Shown here: piece after piece, positions 1 to 8,638 of the stretch
Layout of the letters: each line of letters begins with the position of its first letter
Position numbering within the stretch: the first letter of the stretch is position 1
Assembly (NCBI GenBank): GCA_011800805.1
Contig: MPNW01000284.1
Span: 173,237 to 198,415, forward strand
Direction: 5' to 3'
Length of the DNA: 25,179 bases
Origin: Hirudo medicinalis
Lineage: Eukaryota > Annelida > Clitellata > Hirudinida > Hirudinidae
Notes under the pieces: model-generated
Seen by the model: only the letters and a program-made list of their open reading frames with translations
Told to the model about the DNA's origin: nothing
Database searches by the model: none
Position numbers and translations under genes: made by a program

Positions 1-127
1 AATTCTCCAAGATATTTGTGGCATCATGTTTAATTGTTACAGCATCAGGTTTGAGCGATTCTTTTACGTTTCGTAGAAGTTCCGAATGCAGTGGCCAAAT
101 ACGATGTGCCATCAACGTACCCAGTTT
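1..127 (+). repeat. Contig-start 127-mer shared with gene B
   Basis: Bases 1-127 are identical to 10959-11085, and the two sequences first differ at the next base (128 versus 11086). The contig therefore begins exactly 127 bases before the first paralogue difference. This is what a de Bruijn assembler with k=127 produces at a branch. The sequence is real coding DNA (start of exon 1), but its position as a scaffold edge is an assembly effect. Confidence 0.85.
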
Positions 128-1110
128 TACGAAAAATTCAAGTTTGATCCACTGTGCCCTTCTCTGCAAGTCTCTGAAAAGCTGCAGAGGCTTCAATTAT
201 TTGGCGAACACGTCAACATGCCAGCTGTTTGACATCTTTCCTTTCAAAATATCTCACCAACCACGTTGCAGTAATTACCAGGTAAGTTATTCCAAAGTTT
301 AATTTACCTGACTACGACTTAATGTTTGTTAATTTTGCAGCCATTTTCATTGCTGTCAGGTAAATATGTTCCTTTGTTAATCTTTAATCTCCGTCGTTGC
401 ATGTGTAGAACAACAATAAATGATCTGGTTTCATTCAAATAACGTGTGGCACAAATGAAAACCATAACGTAATGTAATTTTTTTTGTACACGTGTTCAGT
501 CAATCTTGCACTATGTCAACCATCGTACCAAAGCTCGACATATCAGTCGAATGGCTACACCCTTTTTTCGTGGCTGGCAGTCGACGGTTTGCTGGGAACC
601 AATGTAAATGCGGGGCAATGCGCCCACACGAACGATGGCTATGGAGGGGAGAACTGGTTCATGGTGGAATTAAATCGTACAGTGACCATCAGCCGTGTTC
701 GAATTTTGACAAGAGAAGATCCTATTGAATATTGTAAGTCACAAATTTACTTTATCTTTTACAACTTTGAATAAGAATTCGCAGTCGAAATTGAATTATT
801 AAGAGGTAAGTGCAATTGTTTTGAATAACGAAAAGATAAAAATCCACTTCCTTAAACAGCAGTCAGATACAAGGACCTCATCATCGGTGTAACCAATGAT
901 TCATGGTTGGTGAATAGACCACTAAGAAACAATTATCCTCTGTGTGGAATTTACCAGGGACCTCTTGTTGCTGCATCTTGGATTCAAATCAATTGTTCCA
1001 ACAACAGTACTCCACCATCAAGATACGTCATTGTTCAACAAACTCCCGTTGATATTGTTTATGGGGGATATTTGAGCTTGTGCGAAGTAGAGGTTTTCCA
1101 AAGATTTTGA
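1..1110 (+). CDS. Secreted PAN/apple-like + fucolectin-type lectin, gene A (5' end cut by 4 nt)
   Basis: Four exons: 1-281, 341-359, 500-733 and 860-1110 (TGA at 1108-1110), all with GT-AG introns. The ATG and one further base lie just left of the window, judged from the identical starts at 5833 and 10828. With those four bases the reading is 262 residues and every phase fits (introns of phase 0, 1 and 1). Residues 1-19 or so form a signal peptide (MEFSKIFVASCLIVTASG). Residues 31-91 are a PAN/apple-like module with cysteines 31, 37, 53, 57, 63, 75 and 91, including the typical C-x3-C-x5-C-x-G-F-x-Y pattern. Residues 103-262 form an F-type lectin (fucolectin/tachylectin-4) domain, recognisable from LCQPSYQSSTY, AVDG, CAHT and the final LCEVEVF. 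H144, R173 and R182 are candidates for the fucose-binding triad, with unusual spacing. Several N-glycosylation sequons are present. Probably a secreted carbohydrate-binding protein, perhaps for defence or mucus; the sugar bound is unknown. Confidence 0.88.
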
Positions 1111-2411
1111 CATCCTAAAATGATTCTCATATTTTATGACAATTTGTTAAATACGATAATTGTGGTCAACCTTTGAATTCTATGTTAAATAGTGTGCATA
1201 TATTTTTCTTTTTGAACTATTAATAATATAATATATAATAACTATTAATAATATGCAAGGCAAGGCAATGTAATGTAACTTTAACATGAATAGAAATACT
1301 TGGCAGATAAGATAAGATTGATAAATTTGACTGTTTTTGCATTTTTGAGATTTAAACATGATTCTCTTCCCGGCTAAGAGTCTCCCAGGCCTTCAGTACC
1401 TTTACTTAAACTTAATAAATAAGTATTTACTGATAGTCACTAATTTATTAGTCGCGAAAGCGACTTTCCATGGAACCTTGTGATTTCAAAACCGTCTGCT
1501 CTCAGTTTTAAATCGAGCATTAGCAAAATAATGGGACAATATTTCGATGAATATTATGTTTATTGCAAGATTTACTTTTAACATTTGGAGAAGCGTATGC
1601 TATTGTTAAATGTCATCACCGTTGTTGTCGTTGTTCAATGATTTCTTTGTCGCCGTAGATTGCCATAATGTAAGTTACATGTTTCTGGATGATTAGGATA
1701 ATATGCAATTAGTGTTGTATATTTTCCGAAGAAATGTTTGAAGAAAGATTGATTATGTCCATGCATGCGATTTTGAGGTAATTTTGCATCTCATCCTTGA
1801 CCATTGCAAACCACTTAACCACTTGAGCTCATTACAATTGGGTAATAATGGTGTTTCTTCTGTAATAATTGAAAATTGATATTGTTAGTTGAGAAAGTTA
1901 AACATTTTGTAATGAGTGTCTCACCCTGTGTTACATTAATAATTACCAGCTAAAAATTCTTTAATGGAAGTGTGATTTTTTGTGTGAAATGGATAAATCT
2001 TACTAAGAGCCTGAATGCTACTTAAACGAACTTTTTCAATTTCTATATCTTTGCCTTCTTAAATATATTATGAATGATGATAGTAATGATGACAATCTTC
2101 CCAAAAAGAAACTTCCCAACAAAAAAGCACACAATAATGCAACAATAATATCTTCATGGTGCCTCCACTGAATCAACTAAAAGAAAACGGATCAATAATG
2201 CGAATTACAAATTTGTAATTCAATACATTTTTAAATTTGCATTTATTAGAAAATATCAAGACATGTTAGGCTATACAACGCATTAAGCATTATGAAGCAT
2301 TATGTTAAGCCATATAACGCAACTTTTCTCACAAAAGACTTGCCTCGTAACAAAATAATTCAAACTGTATCTTCTATGCGGAAGATGCAGAGATTCCAAC
2401 AGAGACAATTA
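1111..2411. other. AT-rich spacer, no gene seen
   Basis: Downstream flank of gene A. I see no exon with homology to the cluster and no long open frame. An AATAAA hexamer near 1414 could serve gene A but is about 300 nt past the stop. A short perfect hairpin with a GAAA loop lies at 1450-1465. Short TAATA-rich stretches occur near 1220-1255. Confidence 0.6.
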
Positions 2412-2796
2412 AAAATTAAACTATTTGAATTTTCCAAAATATTTTTGACGGCCTGTCAGTTACTTGCGGAAAACTTCCAATGTCTCTGACTCCTTCATAT
2501 TTCAAAGAAGTTCCAACTGCAGGGGTCAGACGCTCCCAGTTTTATTCAAAGACCCTCATTATATTGGTGTAACCATAGTTTCACGCCTGCCAAAGGCCAG
2601 TAAGAAACACGTATCCTCTGTGTGGAATCTACCAGGGACCTGTTGTAGCTGAATCTTGGATTCAAATCAATTGTTCCAACAACAGTACTCCACCATCAAG
2701 ATCATTGTTCAACAAATTAATGCTGATCCGATTTGTTGGGAATATTTGAGCTTGTGTGAAGTAGGAGATTTCCGAAGATTTTCAAATCCTAATGCG
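2412..2796 (+). pseudogene. Lectin pseudogene: exon 1 start fused to exon 4
   Basis: From about 2412 the sequence follows the 5' UTR end and start of exon 1 (the EFSKIF stretch is still readable), but the ATG codon is replaced by TTT. A frameshift follows, after which SDSFIFQRSSNCRGQ resembles the SDSFTFRRSSECSGQ of the intact genes. Near 2535-2540 the homology jumps directly to exon 4, skipping most of the PAN region, the microexon and exon 3. The exon-4 part has further small deletions, a stop after the PGTCCS stretch and a lost terminal stop (TGA to TCA near 2780). The break falls inside exon 1 rather than at a splice site, so a genomic deletion explains it better than a retrocopy. It cannot encode a working lectin. 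Confidence 0.85.
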
Positions 2797-2824
2797 TACT
2801 TTATACAAATTTCAGAAGTAAAAT

Positions 2825-2998
2825 GCAGGCTGGCCGAATGGGTTACGTTCCTGAATTCGGTGGTAATGGAAACAGTCGTAATGTGTCGTTTTCGAAACCC
2901 AGCCTGCACTGCCGCAAGCGCCCTTGAGAAGGAGCGCTATATAAATGGTTAACAAGAAGCGCCTCTGACGCTATGCATATGGCGCTATATAAATGAAG
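2825..2998 (+). mobile_element. tRNA-derived SINE (Ser/Leu-like head), copy 1
   Basis: The 5' GCAGGCTGG and the later CCAGCCTGC (near 2901-2909) are perfectly complementary, as in a tRNA acceptor stem. Between them are a polymerase III A box (TGGCCGAATGG) and a B-box-like TTCGAAACCC. The wording of the head resembles class II tRNAs (Ser/Leu). A tail with GCGCTATATAAATG occurs twice (about 2933 and 2982). A second copy in the same orientation is at 11735. The element begins about 28 bp after the lectin pseudogene. Confidence 0.75.
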
Positions 2999-3082
2999 TA
3001 CATTTACATTTTAAAAAATAGAAGCATATCAATCAAGCGAAGCAGGCAATTGGCCTGAGTAAAATTGTGTAGTCATGGGACC

Positions 3083-4028
3083 GTCCATAAATTATGTCAA
3101 CAAAATAGTGGTGGTTTGAAAAAGTTTGACAATTTTTGACAAGGGGGAGGGGAGTTTATTATTAAATGACGTAAAAAGTGTTATTTATTATGATAAAAAT
3201 CTAAATTTTAACGTGGATTTATAACATTACTGTTAGTCTTTCAGTCGTCACTGCTTGATCGGATATGTGCCATATGATTTGCAAAATCTGTAACACAAGC
3301 AGGGCCGCTGTGAAGGGGCAAATGTCCAACGGCCCGGCTTTAAAACCCTGGCGGGTCCCTAAAAATTGAAATTTTGCATTCATGACCTTTTTTTGTTTCT
3401 CCATTACCAAATTAACTTATGGACCCGTGACCGCTATGCTTATTAGGCTCTGCCTAGGAGCCCGAAATTTCTGTCGGCGGCTCTGTTCACAAGTCATATT
3501 AGAGAAACACGTTTAACAACACCGACAGTGCGATCATGGGCGTAACAAATTAACACCTGTTTATCAACAAACCAATTCGAGTGGCTGCCAAACGTCAGAA
3601 AGAGCGGATGCAATTATTGCACATACTCTGATAGTTTATGAGCTGAATAGTTAGATGAAGATGTTGATTTGTCTGGCTTATCAGTTCAACAAAATGATGG
3701 AATGATGAATCTGATACTATGCCTATTGTTGCAATAGAGGAACATTTGACTTTTCCGTGGTAAGATGATAGAAGCTGACATTAAAAATTGATATTAATAC
3801 ATACAAAAAAAATAGTTTTCAGTTTAACAATTATTTTATTTACTTTCAAAATAAAGTAGTCGCATATTCAAAGTGTTACAAGATACAAATTAAAATTTGT
3901 AAACATTTTTTTGTCAGTTTTTTTTATATAATTTTGATAGGGGTCTTTTTTGTCAAAGTTTGACAGTTGTTGGCAAGGGGAGGGAGGGATCAAAAATTAT
4001 CTTAAATTTGTTGACATATTTAATGGAC
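3083..4028. mobile_element. Non-autonomous DNA transposon with ~22-bp TIRs
   Basis: The left end 3083-3104 and the reverse complement of 4007-4028 match at 20 of 22 bases (both read GTCCAT, then an AT-rich stretch, then ATGTCAACAAA). Inside each end lies a G-rich block (around 3120-3150 and 3953-3985, both with AAAGTTTGACA and a GGGGAGGG run), but the two blocks are in direct rather than inverted orientation. No transposase frame is visible in the ~0.95 kb. A hAT-type MITE is nested inside. The superfamily is not assigned and a target-site duplication is not clear. Confidence 0.6.
3300..3485. mobile_element. hAT-type MITE, nested
   Basis: The element starts CAGGGCCGC and ends GCGGCTCTG; its ends are inverted repeats of the CAG-GGC-type termini common in hAT elements. 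The flanking octamers AACACAAG (3292-3299) and TTCACAAG (3486-3493) share six of eight bases including CACAAG, consistent with the 8-bp target duplication of hAT insertions. It is about 186 bp with no coding capacity. Related terminal pieces occur at 12437-12473 and 14519-14560, and an internal piece near 9148. Confidence 0.7.
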
Positions 4029-5071
4029 CACCACTTAAACACATCCAACGAGTTGACTGTGTAAACAATTTATTTGTAATATTTAGTAAATATTGGAAAA
4101 TCGATTAGAAAATTTATTAGTTTCAAATCAAAATTATATTAAATTACAAAATTAGGTTTTAAATTATGCATATGTTCGACCATCCTAACGCATTCAATTG
4201 CGTGATTATGATTGCGACGCCAGGACTAAAAAATGAATGTTTTTAAATCAATAATTCTTCAACATTTTACGATCAATATCTCAGCACATGAGACAATACA
4301 GTGAATAGTAGAAAATGAAAATTACGATCTTGAAATAAACCCAACATTTTGATGAATAAGCTTGTTGTGACAAAAGTTCTTTTCATAATAATATGAACCA
4401 AAAGAAGATACATATAAATCAATTACGACAAAAAATATATAAAATTTTTAAAGTAACTTTTTATTTCTTATGTTTAACTTAAAATGTTCTTTAATAAATT
4501 AATAAAAAGTTTTAATTTTACTCTTGGTTTACTGCCTTTTTTCCAAGAGATGGAGTTGGAACTTCATCCACCAACAATGGCACTGAAGCACTCAACAAAG
4601 TACTTAAAAGTAGTAATACTTAAGTAGGTTGTCCTCCAAAGCCTTATCAACATCCCTCACAGCCATCACGGAGAACTTTTTGCCCGATCAGTGGAAAAGA
4701 TTCAATTAGTGAAAATTTCCTATGTCCGTTACAATCGCAGATGGCATTAAGGTATGAATCGAATGATTTTTAATTTATTTAATGTGCATTTAGTAGAAGG
4801 GTCCGCAAAAAGCAAATGTCCGGTAATATAAGACTTTCTCTTTTTCGTACATAAACCTACAGCACCACTTTTATTTTCTGGAATAAAGAATGAGTTACGC
4901 TGGCACTATTTTGTTCGTTGTGAAGGCTCGAGGTTAGTTAGAGCCAACGCTATACATCAGTAGTTCGTTCGGCATTTTTAAAAATTGTTTACAAAATGTA
5001 GCTCTTCTCAATATCCTTGTTATTGCTTATAGCGGCAGCCTAGTTTTTCCGTCCGTATTTCTTCTGCGTGT
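4029..5071. other. AT-rich spacer, no gene seen
   Basis: No lectin homology and no convincing exon on either strand. Open frames are short and of no recognisable family. It may contain old repeats that cannot be named from this window. Confidence 0.55.
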
Positions 5072-5640
5072 CATAAAAACAAAACCGCATTCAAAATTAT
5101 TTACATTTCAGGAAATGAAACAATTTCTTTAACAATAATGAGTCAAGGATATAAGCGTAGCTTTACTTTTCTTACTTTTTACATTACACTTTACTGCTGT
5201 AATATATCAATATTCTTCAATTCAATGTACTTATAAAAAAAATATTCCCCCTACGTCGACCGATTTTTAAATCCTGGATAAGCACCTGGTCAGGGACCAT
5301 TCATTTTTTATTGCTTAAATGTTGGGAATTTATTGCCAATTGTTGCTGGGAATAAAAGGAGAAGGTTCTATTGAAAAGCAATGAATACTCAAAAAAATAA
5401 ATTTTTTTAATGTGAAAAATCTTCTTACATTCACATTTATAGTTTCTCAGAAAAGAATTTCAAGAAAGGAGCGAATCGATAGCTCAACAACATAACAATT
5501 GCCAACAATAGGTATGTTTGTTTGTTTGTTTCATCCATCACATGGTTGAGGCTGCGAGGTTCACGGCACATCACCGTTGTGATAATGCATAATTCCTCCC
5601 TCGTGAATATTAAGTCTGAAAAGCAGGATGTCGGGTATAT
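5072..5640 (+). repeat. Duplicated upstream block, copy 1
   Basis: This diverged block matches 9598-10010 in the same order and orientation. Shared landmarks include CATTTCAGGAAATGAAA, TTGTTGCTG-GAATAAAAG, TATTGAAAAG-ATTGAATACTC, CATCCATCA-GTTGAGGCTGC and CTC-TCGTGAATATTAA-TCTGAAAAG. Both copies precede an exon-1 start, so the duplication unit includes several hundred bases of 5' flank. A (GTTT)n run sits at 5513-5531. Confidence 0.75.
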
Positions 5641-5832
5641 ATATAAATATAAAACAATGCAATATCGCAAAATATGAATCTGAGAAACAGAATAACAAAT
5701 TTCATCAGAAAGCAATTATAAAATTTGAGAGTTGAAAAATCAATTCGATTTTTAAAAGCTAAATAAAAAAATTGTTGCAGACCACATTTTCTCAGACGAA
5801 GATAACAAACGAAATAATTAAGAATTAAACCA
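5641..5832 (+). promoter_or_regulatory. Putative promoter/5' UTR before the exon-1 start at 5833
   Basis: The flank immediately before the ATG reads AGAATTAAACCA then ATGG, identical to the one at 10816-10827. Farther up, TTGTTGCAGACC at about 5773 has a counterpart at 10150 that is separated from its ATG by some 0.65 kb of extra DNA. No convincing TATA box or initiator is visible, so the transcription start is not placed. Confidence 0.35.
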
Positions 5833-5947
5833 ATGGAATTCTCCAAGATATTTGTGGCATCATGTTTAATTGTTACAGCATCAGGTTTGAGCGATTCTTT
5901 TACGTTTCGTAGAAGTTCCGAATGCAGTGGCCAAATACGATGTGCCA
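5833..5947 (+). CDS. Lectin exon 1 start, truncated at a contig end
   Basis: ATG at 5833-5835 opens the same signal-peptide reading as the other copies (MEFSKIFVAS..., through C37 to the A38 codon) and stops at 5947, next to an N. The last 127 bases (5821-5947) equal 10816-10942, and the base before differs (a versus t), so the contig ends exactly one 127-mer into the shared repeat. The sequence after the N is unrelated AT-rich DNA. This is a real 5' end whose body has been placed elsewhere. The simplest graph reading attaches it to the gene B body at 10959, rather than to exon 4 at 8333. Confidence 0.75.
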
Positions 5948-5948
5948 N
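5948..5948. other. Single-N contig join
   Basis: One N separates coding exon 1 from AT-repeat DNA with no reading continuity. Given the 127-base contig edge on its left, this is best read as a scaffold join of unknown true length, possibly a wrong one. Confidence 0.8.
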
Positions 5949-6108
5949 ATATAAATAATAATGATTAAATTATATAAATAATAAATACTAAAGCAACGTT
6001 ATCTTAATTATAACCAGCATTAATACCTTGGAGTGGTTCAACCTTCATAAAAAAAAGTCAAATAAATCGAAAAATATTTTAATTTAAATTATGGTTATAA
6101 ATATTGTG

Positions 6109-6390
6109 AATAATAATAATAATAATAACAATAACAATAATAATAATAATAATAATAACAATAACAATAATAATAATAATAATAATAACAATAATAATAG
6201 TTATTATATTTATTGTAATACTTACTATATTTATACAATATATTAATATTAAAATAATAATTAATAATAATAATAATTATTATTATTATTATATTATTAA
6301 TATATATTAATATTGTAATGATATATAATTATTATAATTATTATTATATAATTATATATATTATAATAATATTAATATTAATAATAACTG
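6109..6390. repeat. (AAT)n/(AAC)n microsatellite and AT-only tract
   Basis: 6109-6200 is AAT repeats with regular AAC interruptions. Bases 6121-6150 and 6151-6180 are identical 30-mers, making a higher-order unit. From about 6215 to 6390 the DNA is almost only A and T, with many short inverted ATTAAT/AATATT motifs. Confidence 0.85.
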
Positions 6391-6410
6391 ATTGTTGGTT
6401 CTTCCAACAG

Positions 6411-6522
6411 AATGCCAGTTGGCTTGGCCGTCCTTCAACTCAAAGAGAATGGTGAACTTGCCAAACTGCAGAAGAAATGGTGGTACGACAAGGGGGAGTG
6501 TCCTGCTGATGGTGACGGAAAG
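6411..6522 (+). CDS. AMPA-type ionotropic glutamate receptor exon (flip/flop position)
   Basis: A 112-nt exon follows a good pyrimidine-containing acceptor (TTCTTCCAACAG) and precedes a possible GT donor (AAG/GTCATG). With one leading base it reads 37 residues: [20 protein letters not shown], then [10 protein letters not shown], then PADGDGK. PV-x-LAVL-x-L and KWWYDKGEC are hallmarks of the end of the S2 ligand-binding lobe of AMPA receptors, just before the last membrane helix. Vertebrate AMPA genes carry the alternative flip/flop exons at this place, of closely similar size (115 nt) and with the same one-base lead. If the donor is not used, the frame ends at TGA after KVM. I found no neighbouring receptor exon (no TM4, no S1 or pore) in the window, so it is either one exon of a gene with long introns or an isolated relic. 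The frame has no break. Confidence 0.85.
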
Positions 6523-6563
6523 GTCATGTGATTTGTTACGGATAATATTTCCCTGTCTTAAAA

Positions 6564-6589
6564 ATAACAACAACAACAACAACAACAAC

Positions 6590-6633
<44 letters not shown>

Positions 6634-6730
6634 TAATAATAATGATAATAATGGTGATGATAATGATGATGTGATGATAATAATAATAATAATAATAATG
6701 ATAATAATAATAATAATAATAATAACATTA
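6564..6730. repeat. Compound (AAC)n-(AAT)n-(GAT)n microsatellite
   Basis: AAC repeats pass into AAT and then into mixed GAT/AAT repeats. Apparent poly-Asn, poly-Ile and poly-Leu frames across it on both strands come from the repeat and are not genes. Confidence 0.9.
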
Positions 6731-6759
6731 ATAACAACTGTATAAATAATAACAAACAT

Positions 6760-7427
6760 TTTTTTAATATCTCATTTGTTTCAAAAAGTAAATCCTGGTT
6801 TTGTCAAACTCCGATCATGTTTGAAATGGAGAAATAAAATGATGCAGCTAATATTATTTAAATAATTTTGCAATTGAGCCGAGAAATTATGCTGCTTGCA
6901 AATGTGCCTTTAACAAGAAATACTTTCGAACAGCAGAAATGAAAAAAAGTTGAGATCAATAAGAATGTTAAGGTTGAAAAATTAGGTTCATATTCTGAGC
7001 CTTCATCTTGCAAACGTTTTGATGGATGGTGGACGTTCGTGCACTGAATCTGATATTTCGATTTTAGATTATTTCGTGAAATATTTTTTAAATTAAGTTG
7101 GAAAATCAAGTTGAATTAAATAGGTTTTATTTCTGTGAATAATGAGAGAATAATATTTAAAAAATTGTTTGTGAAATAATTTTTTATTACAAATATTTAA
7201 TTTCCAGAGAAGTCGTCCACTTTGGATAATTTTTCAAAATCGGTGCCGAAACTGGGTTTTGCAACAAAAACAAGTTTAAAGAGTTTAGCTGAAAATTCTT
7301 TAAAATAACGTGAAAATAAGTAGGAAATAATTCAGCACCGCAACGCAGCATCATTCTCTTGAACACATCTGCGAAAATTTCAATTTTAAAACACGTTTTT
7401 GTCTTCAAAACGAAAACATCAGCAACA
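6760..7427. other. AT-rich DNA, no gene seen
   Basis: Searched by eye for the receptor TM4 exon and for lectin exons 1-3; none found. Only short frames. Confidence 0.55.
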
Positions 7428-7469
<42 letters not shown>

Positions 7470-7476
7470 GTGATGC

Positions 7477-7536
<60 letters not shown>

Positions 7537-7562
7537 CGACGACGACGACGATGATGATGATG
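7428..7562. repeat. (ATG)n microsatellite with GAC patch
   Basis: About 135 bp of ATG/GAT repeats, with a GACGAC patch at about 7535-7550. A poly-Met frame on the plus strand and a poly-His frame on the minus strand are by-products. Confidence 0.9.
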
Positions 7563-8019
7563 ACAAGGAGGAGGGCGGTGAGCAAGCAGATGATGGTGAA
7601 AAATCAAAATATTTTCAAATCTTGTCTTATTCCCCAAACTGCAGTTGCAAAACATTGGCACGGATTCACACCCACATACCCACATACTCACATACTCACA
7701 ACGACGTAAGGAACATTTTGAAATATTTGTAATTTCATATCACAAATACTCGTCAAATTTAATAATTAAAATTAATAACAGGTTCATAGAAACTGCAGAA
7801 AAGCGGTGACGATATTTGAAATTGATTTCATTAAACATGTTGTGCTAAAGTAAATCTCGATAAATCCTCTTTTAAAAATCCTCTTCTAAAGCCAACGAAA
7901 AATAAGCATAAAAGAAAGAATAATAACGTAGACAGATTGTTGTTCTCTTCAAAACTTGAGTCGAAAATGATTCTTCGGAGACCAACCCTGACCTGAGGAA
8001 GAGCTTGAAACCTTACTCA
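7563..8019. other. Spacer with short CACATACTCA tandem repeat
   Basis: At about 7663-7700 there is a degenerate run of ACCCACATAC / CACATACTCA units of 9-10 bp. Otherwise AT-rich with no recognised exon. Confidence 0.6.
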
Positions 8020-8164
8020 AGTAACAGCAACAGCAACAACACCATCAACAATCGCTTCAACAACAACACCATCAACAATCACTTGAACAACAACAACAAT
8101 AATAACAACAACAACGACGACGAAGGCGACGACAACAACAACAACAATAATAATAATAATAATA
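8020..8164. repeat. CAG/AAC/GAC compound repeat
   Basis: ACAGCAACAGC runs into two copies of a 27-bp unit built on AACACCATCAACAATC, then AAC, GAC and AAT repeats. The Asn/Asp-rich frame over it has no conserved context. Confidence 0.85.
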
Positions 8165-8332
8165 GCAATTTTGGACAATGTAAAGATACTACTGTAACAG
8201 AACTCATCCTTCTAAACTTAAAGTATTATTTAAATAATTACACTAAATATAAAATCATTTTAATCAGATATAAAATGTTTAATAATAATAATAATCAATA
8301 AATGATAAACTAGATAAAGTTATTACTCACAG

Positions 8333-8583
8333 TAATCAGATACAAGGATCTCATCATCGGTGTAACCAATGACTCGTGGTTGGTGAAGAGACCAGTAAGA
8401 AACACGTATCCTCTGTGTGGAATCTACCAGGGACCTCTTGTTGCTGCATCTTGGATTCAAATCACTTGTTCCAACAACAGTACTCCACCATCAAGATATG
8501 TCATTGTTCAACAAACTCCAGCCAATAATATTAATGGAGGCTGTTTAAGTCTTTGTGAATTACAGGTATTTGAGAATTTTTGA
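8333..8583 (+). CDS. Lectin gene C, terminal exon only
   Basis: After an acceptor (ACTCACAG) this 251-nt exon has exactly the length and phase (two leading bases) of gene A exon 4. It encodes the C-terminal half of the F-type lectin domain: IRYKDLIIGVTNDSWLVKRP, PLCGIYQGP, CSNNSTPPSRYV and the final LCELQVFENF, then TGA at 8581-8583. The frame is intact and selection on it looks plausible. No exon 1, microexon or exon 3 lies between the contig start at 5949 and this exon, although about 2.4 kb is present. Its upstream exons are either left of the contig, far upstream, or lost. An AATAAA lies 50 nt past the stop. Confidence 0.85.
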
Positions 8584-8632
8584 AGCCGCTGAGAAATTAC
8601 TCAGAAATCTTTTGCTCAGAAATTTACACAGA

Positions 8633-8638
8633 AATAAA
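8633..8638 (+). terminator. Possible polyadenylation hexamer for gene C
   Basis: AATAAA about 50 nt after the gene C stop, a plausible spacing for a 3' end signal. No cleavage site can be seen directly. Confidence 0.4.

Noticed and set aside
6361..6759. Long poly-Leu/Ile/Asn reading frames on both strands
   Set aside because: They are translations of AAC/AAT/GAT microsatellites; only the 6411-6522 part has real protein-family signal.
7187..7709. Poly-Met, poly-His and poly-Ile frames
   Set aside because: By-products of the (ATG)n microsatellite, with no conserved flanking sequence.
8020..8332. Asn-rich coding exon before gene C exon 4
   Set aside because: The sequence is AAC/GAC repeat and AT-rich intron; the lectin exon has a good acceptor at 8332/8333 in the family phase.
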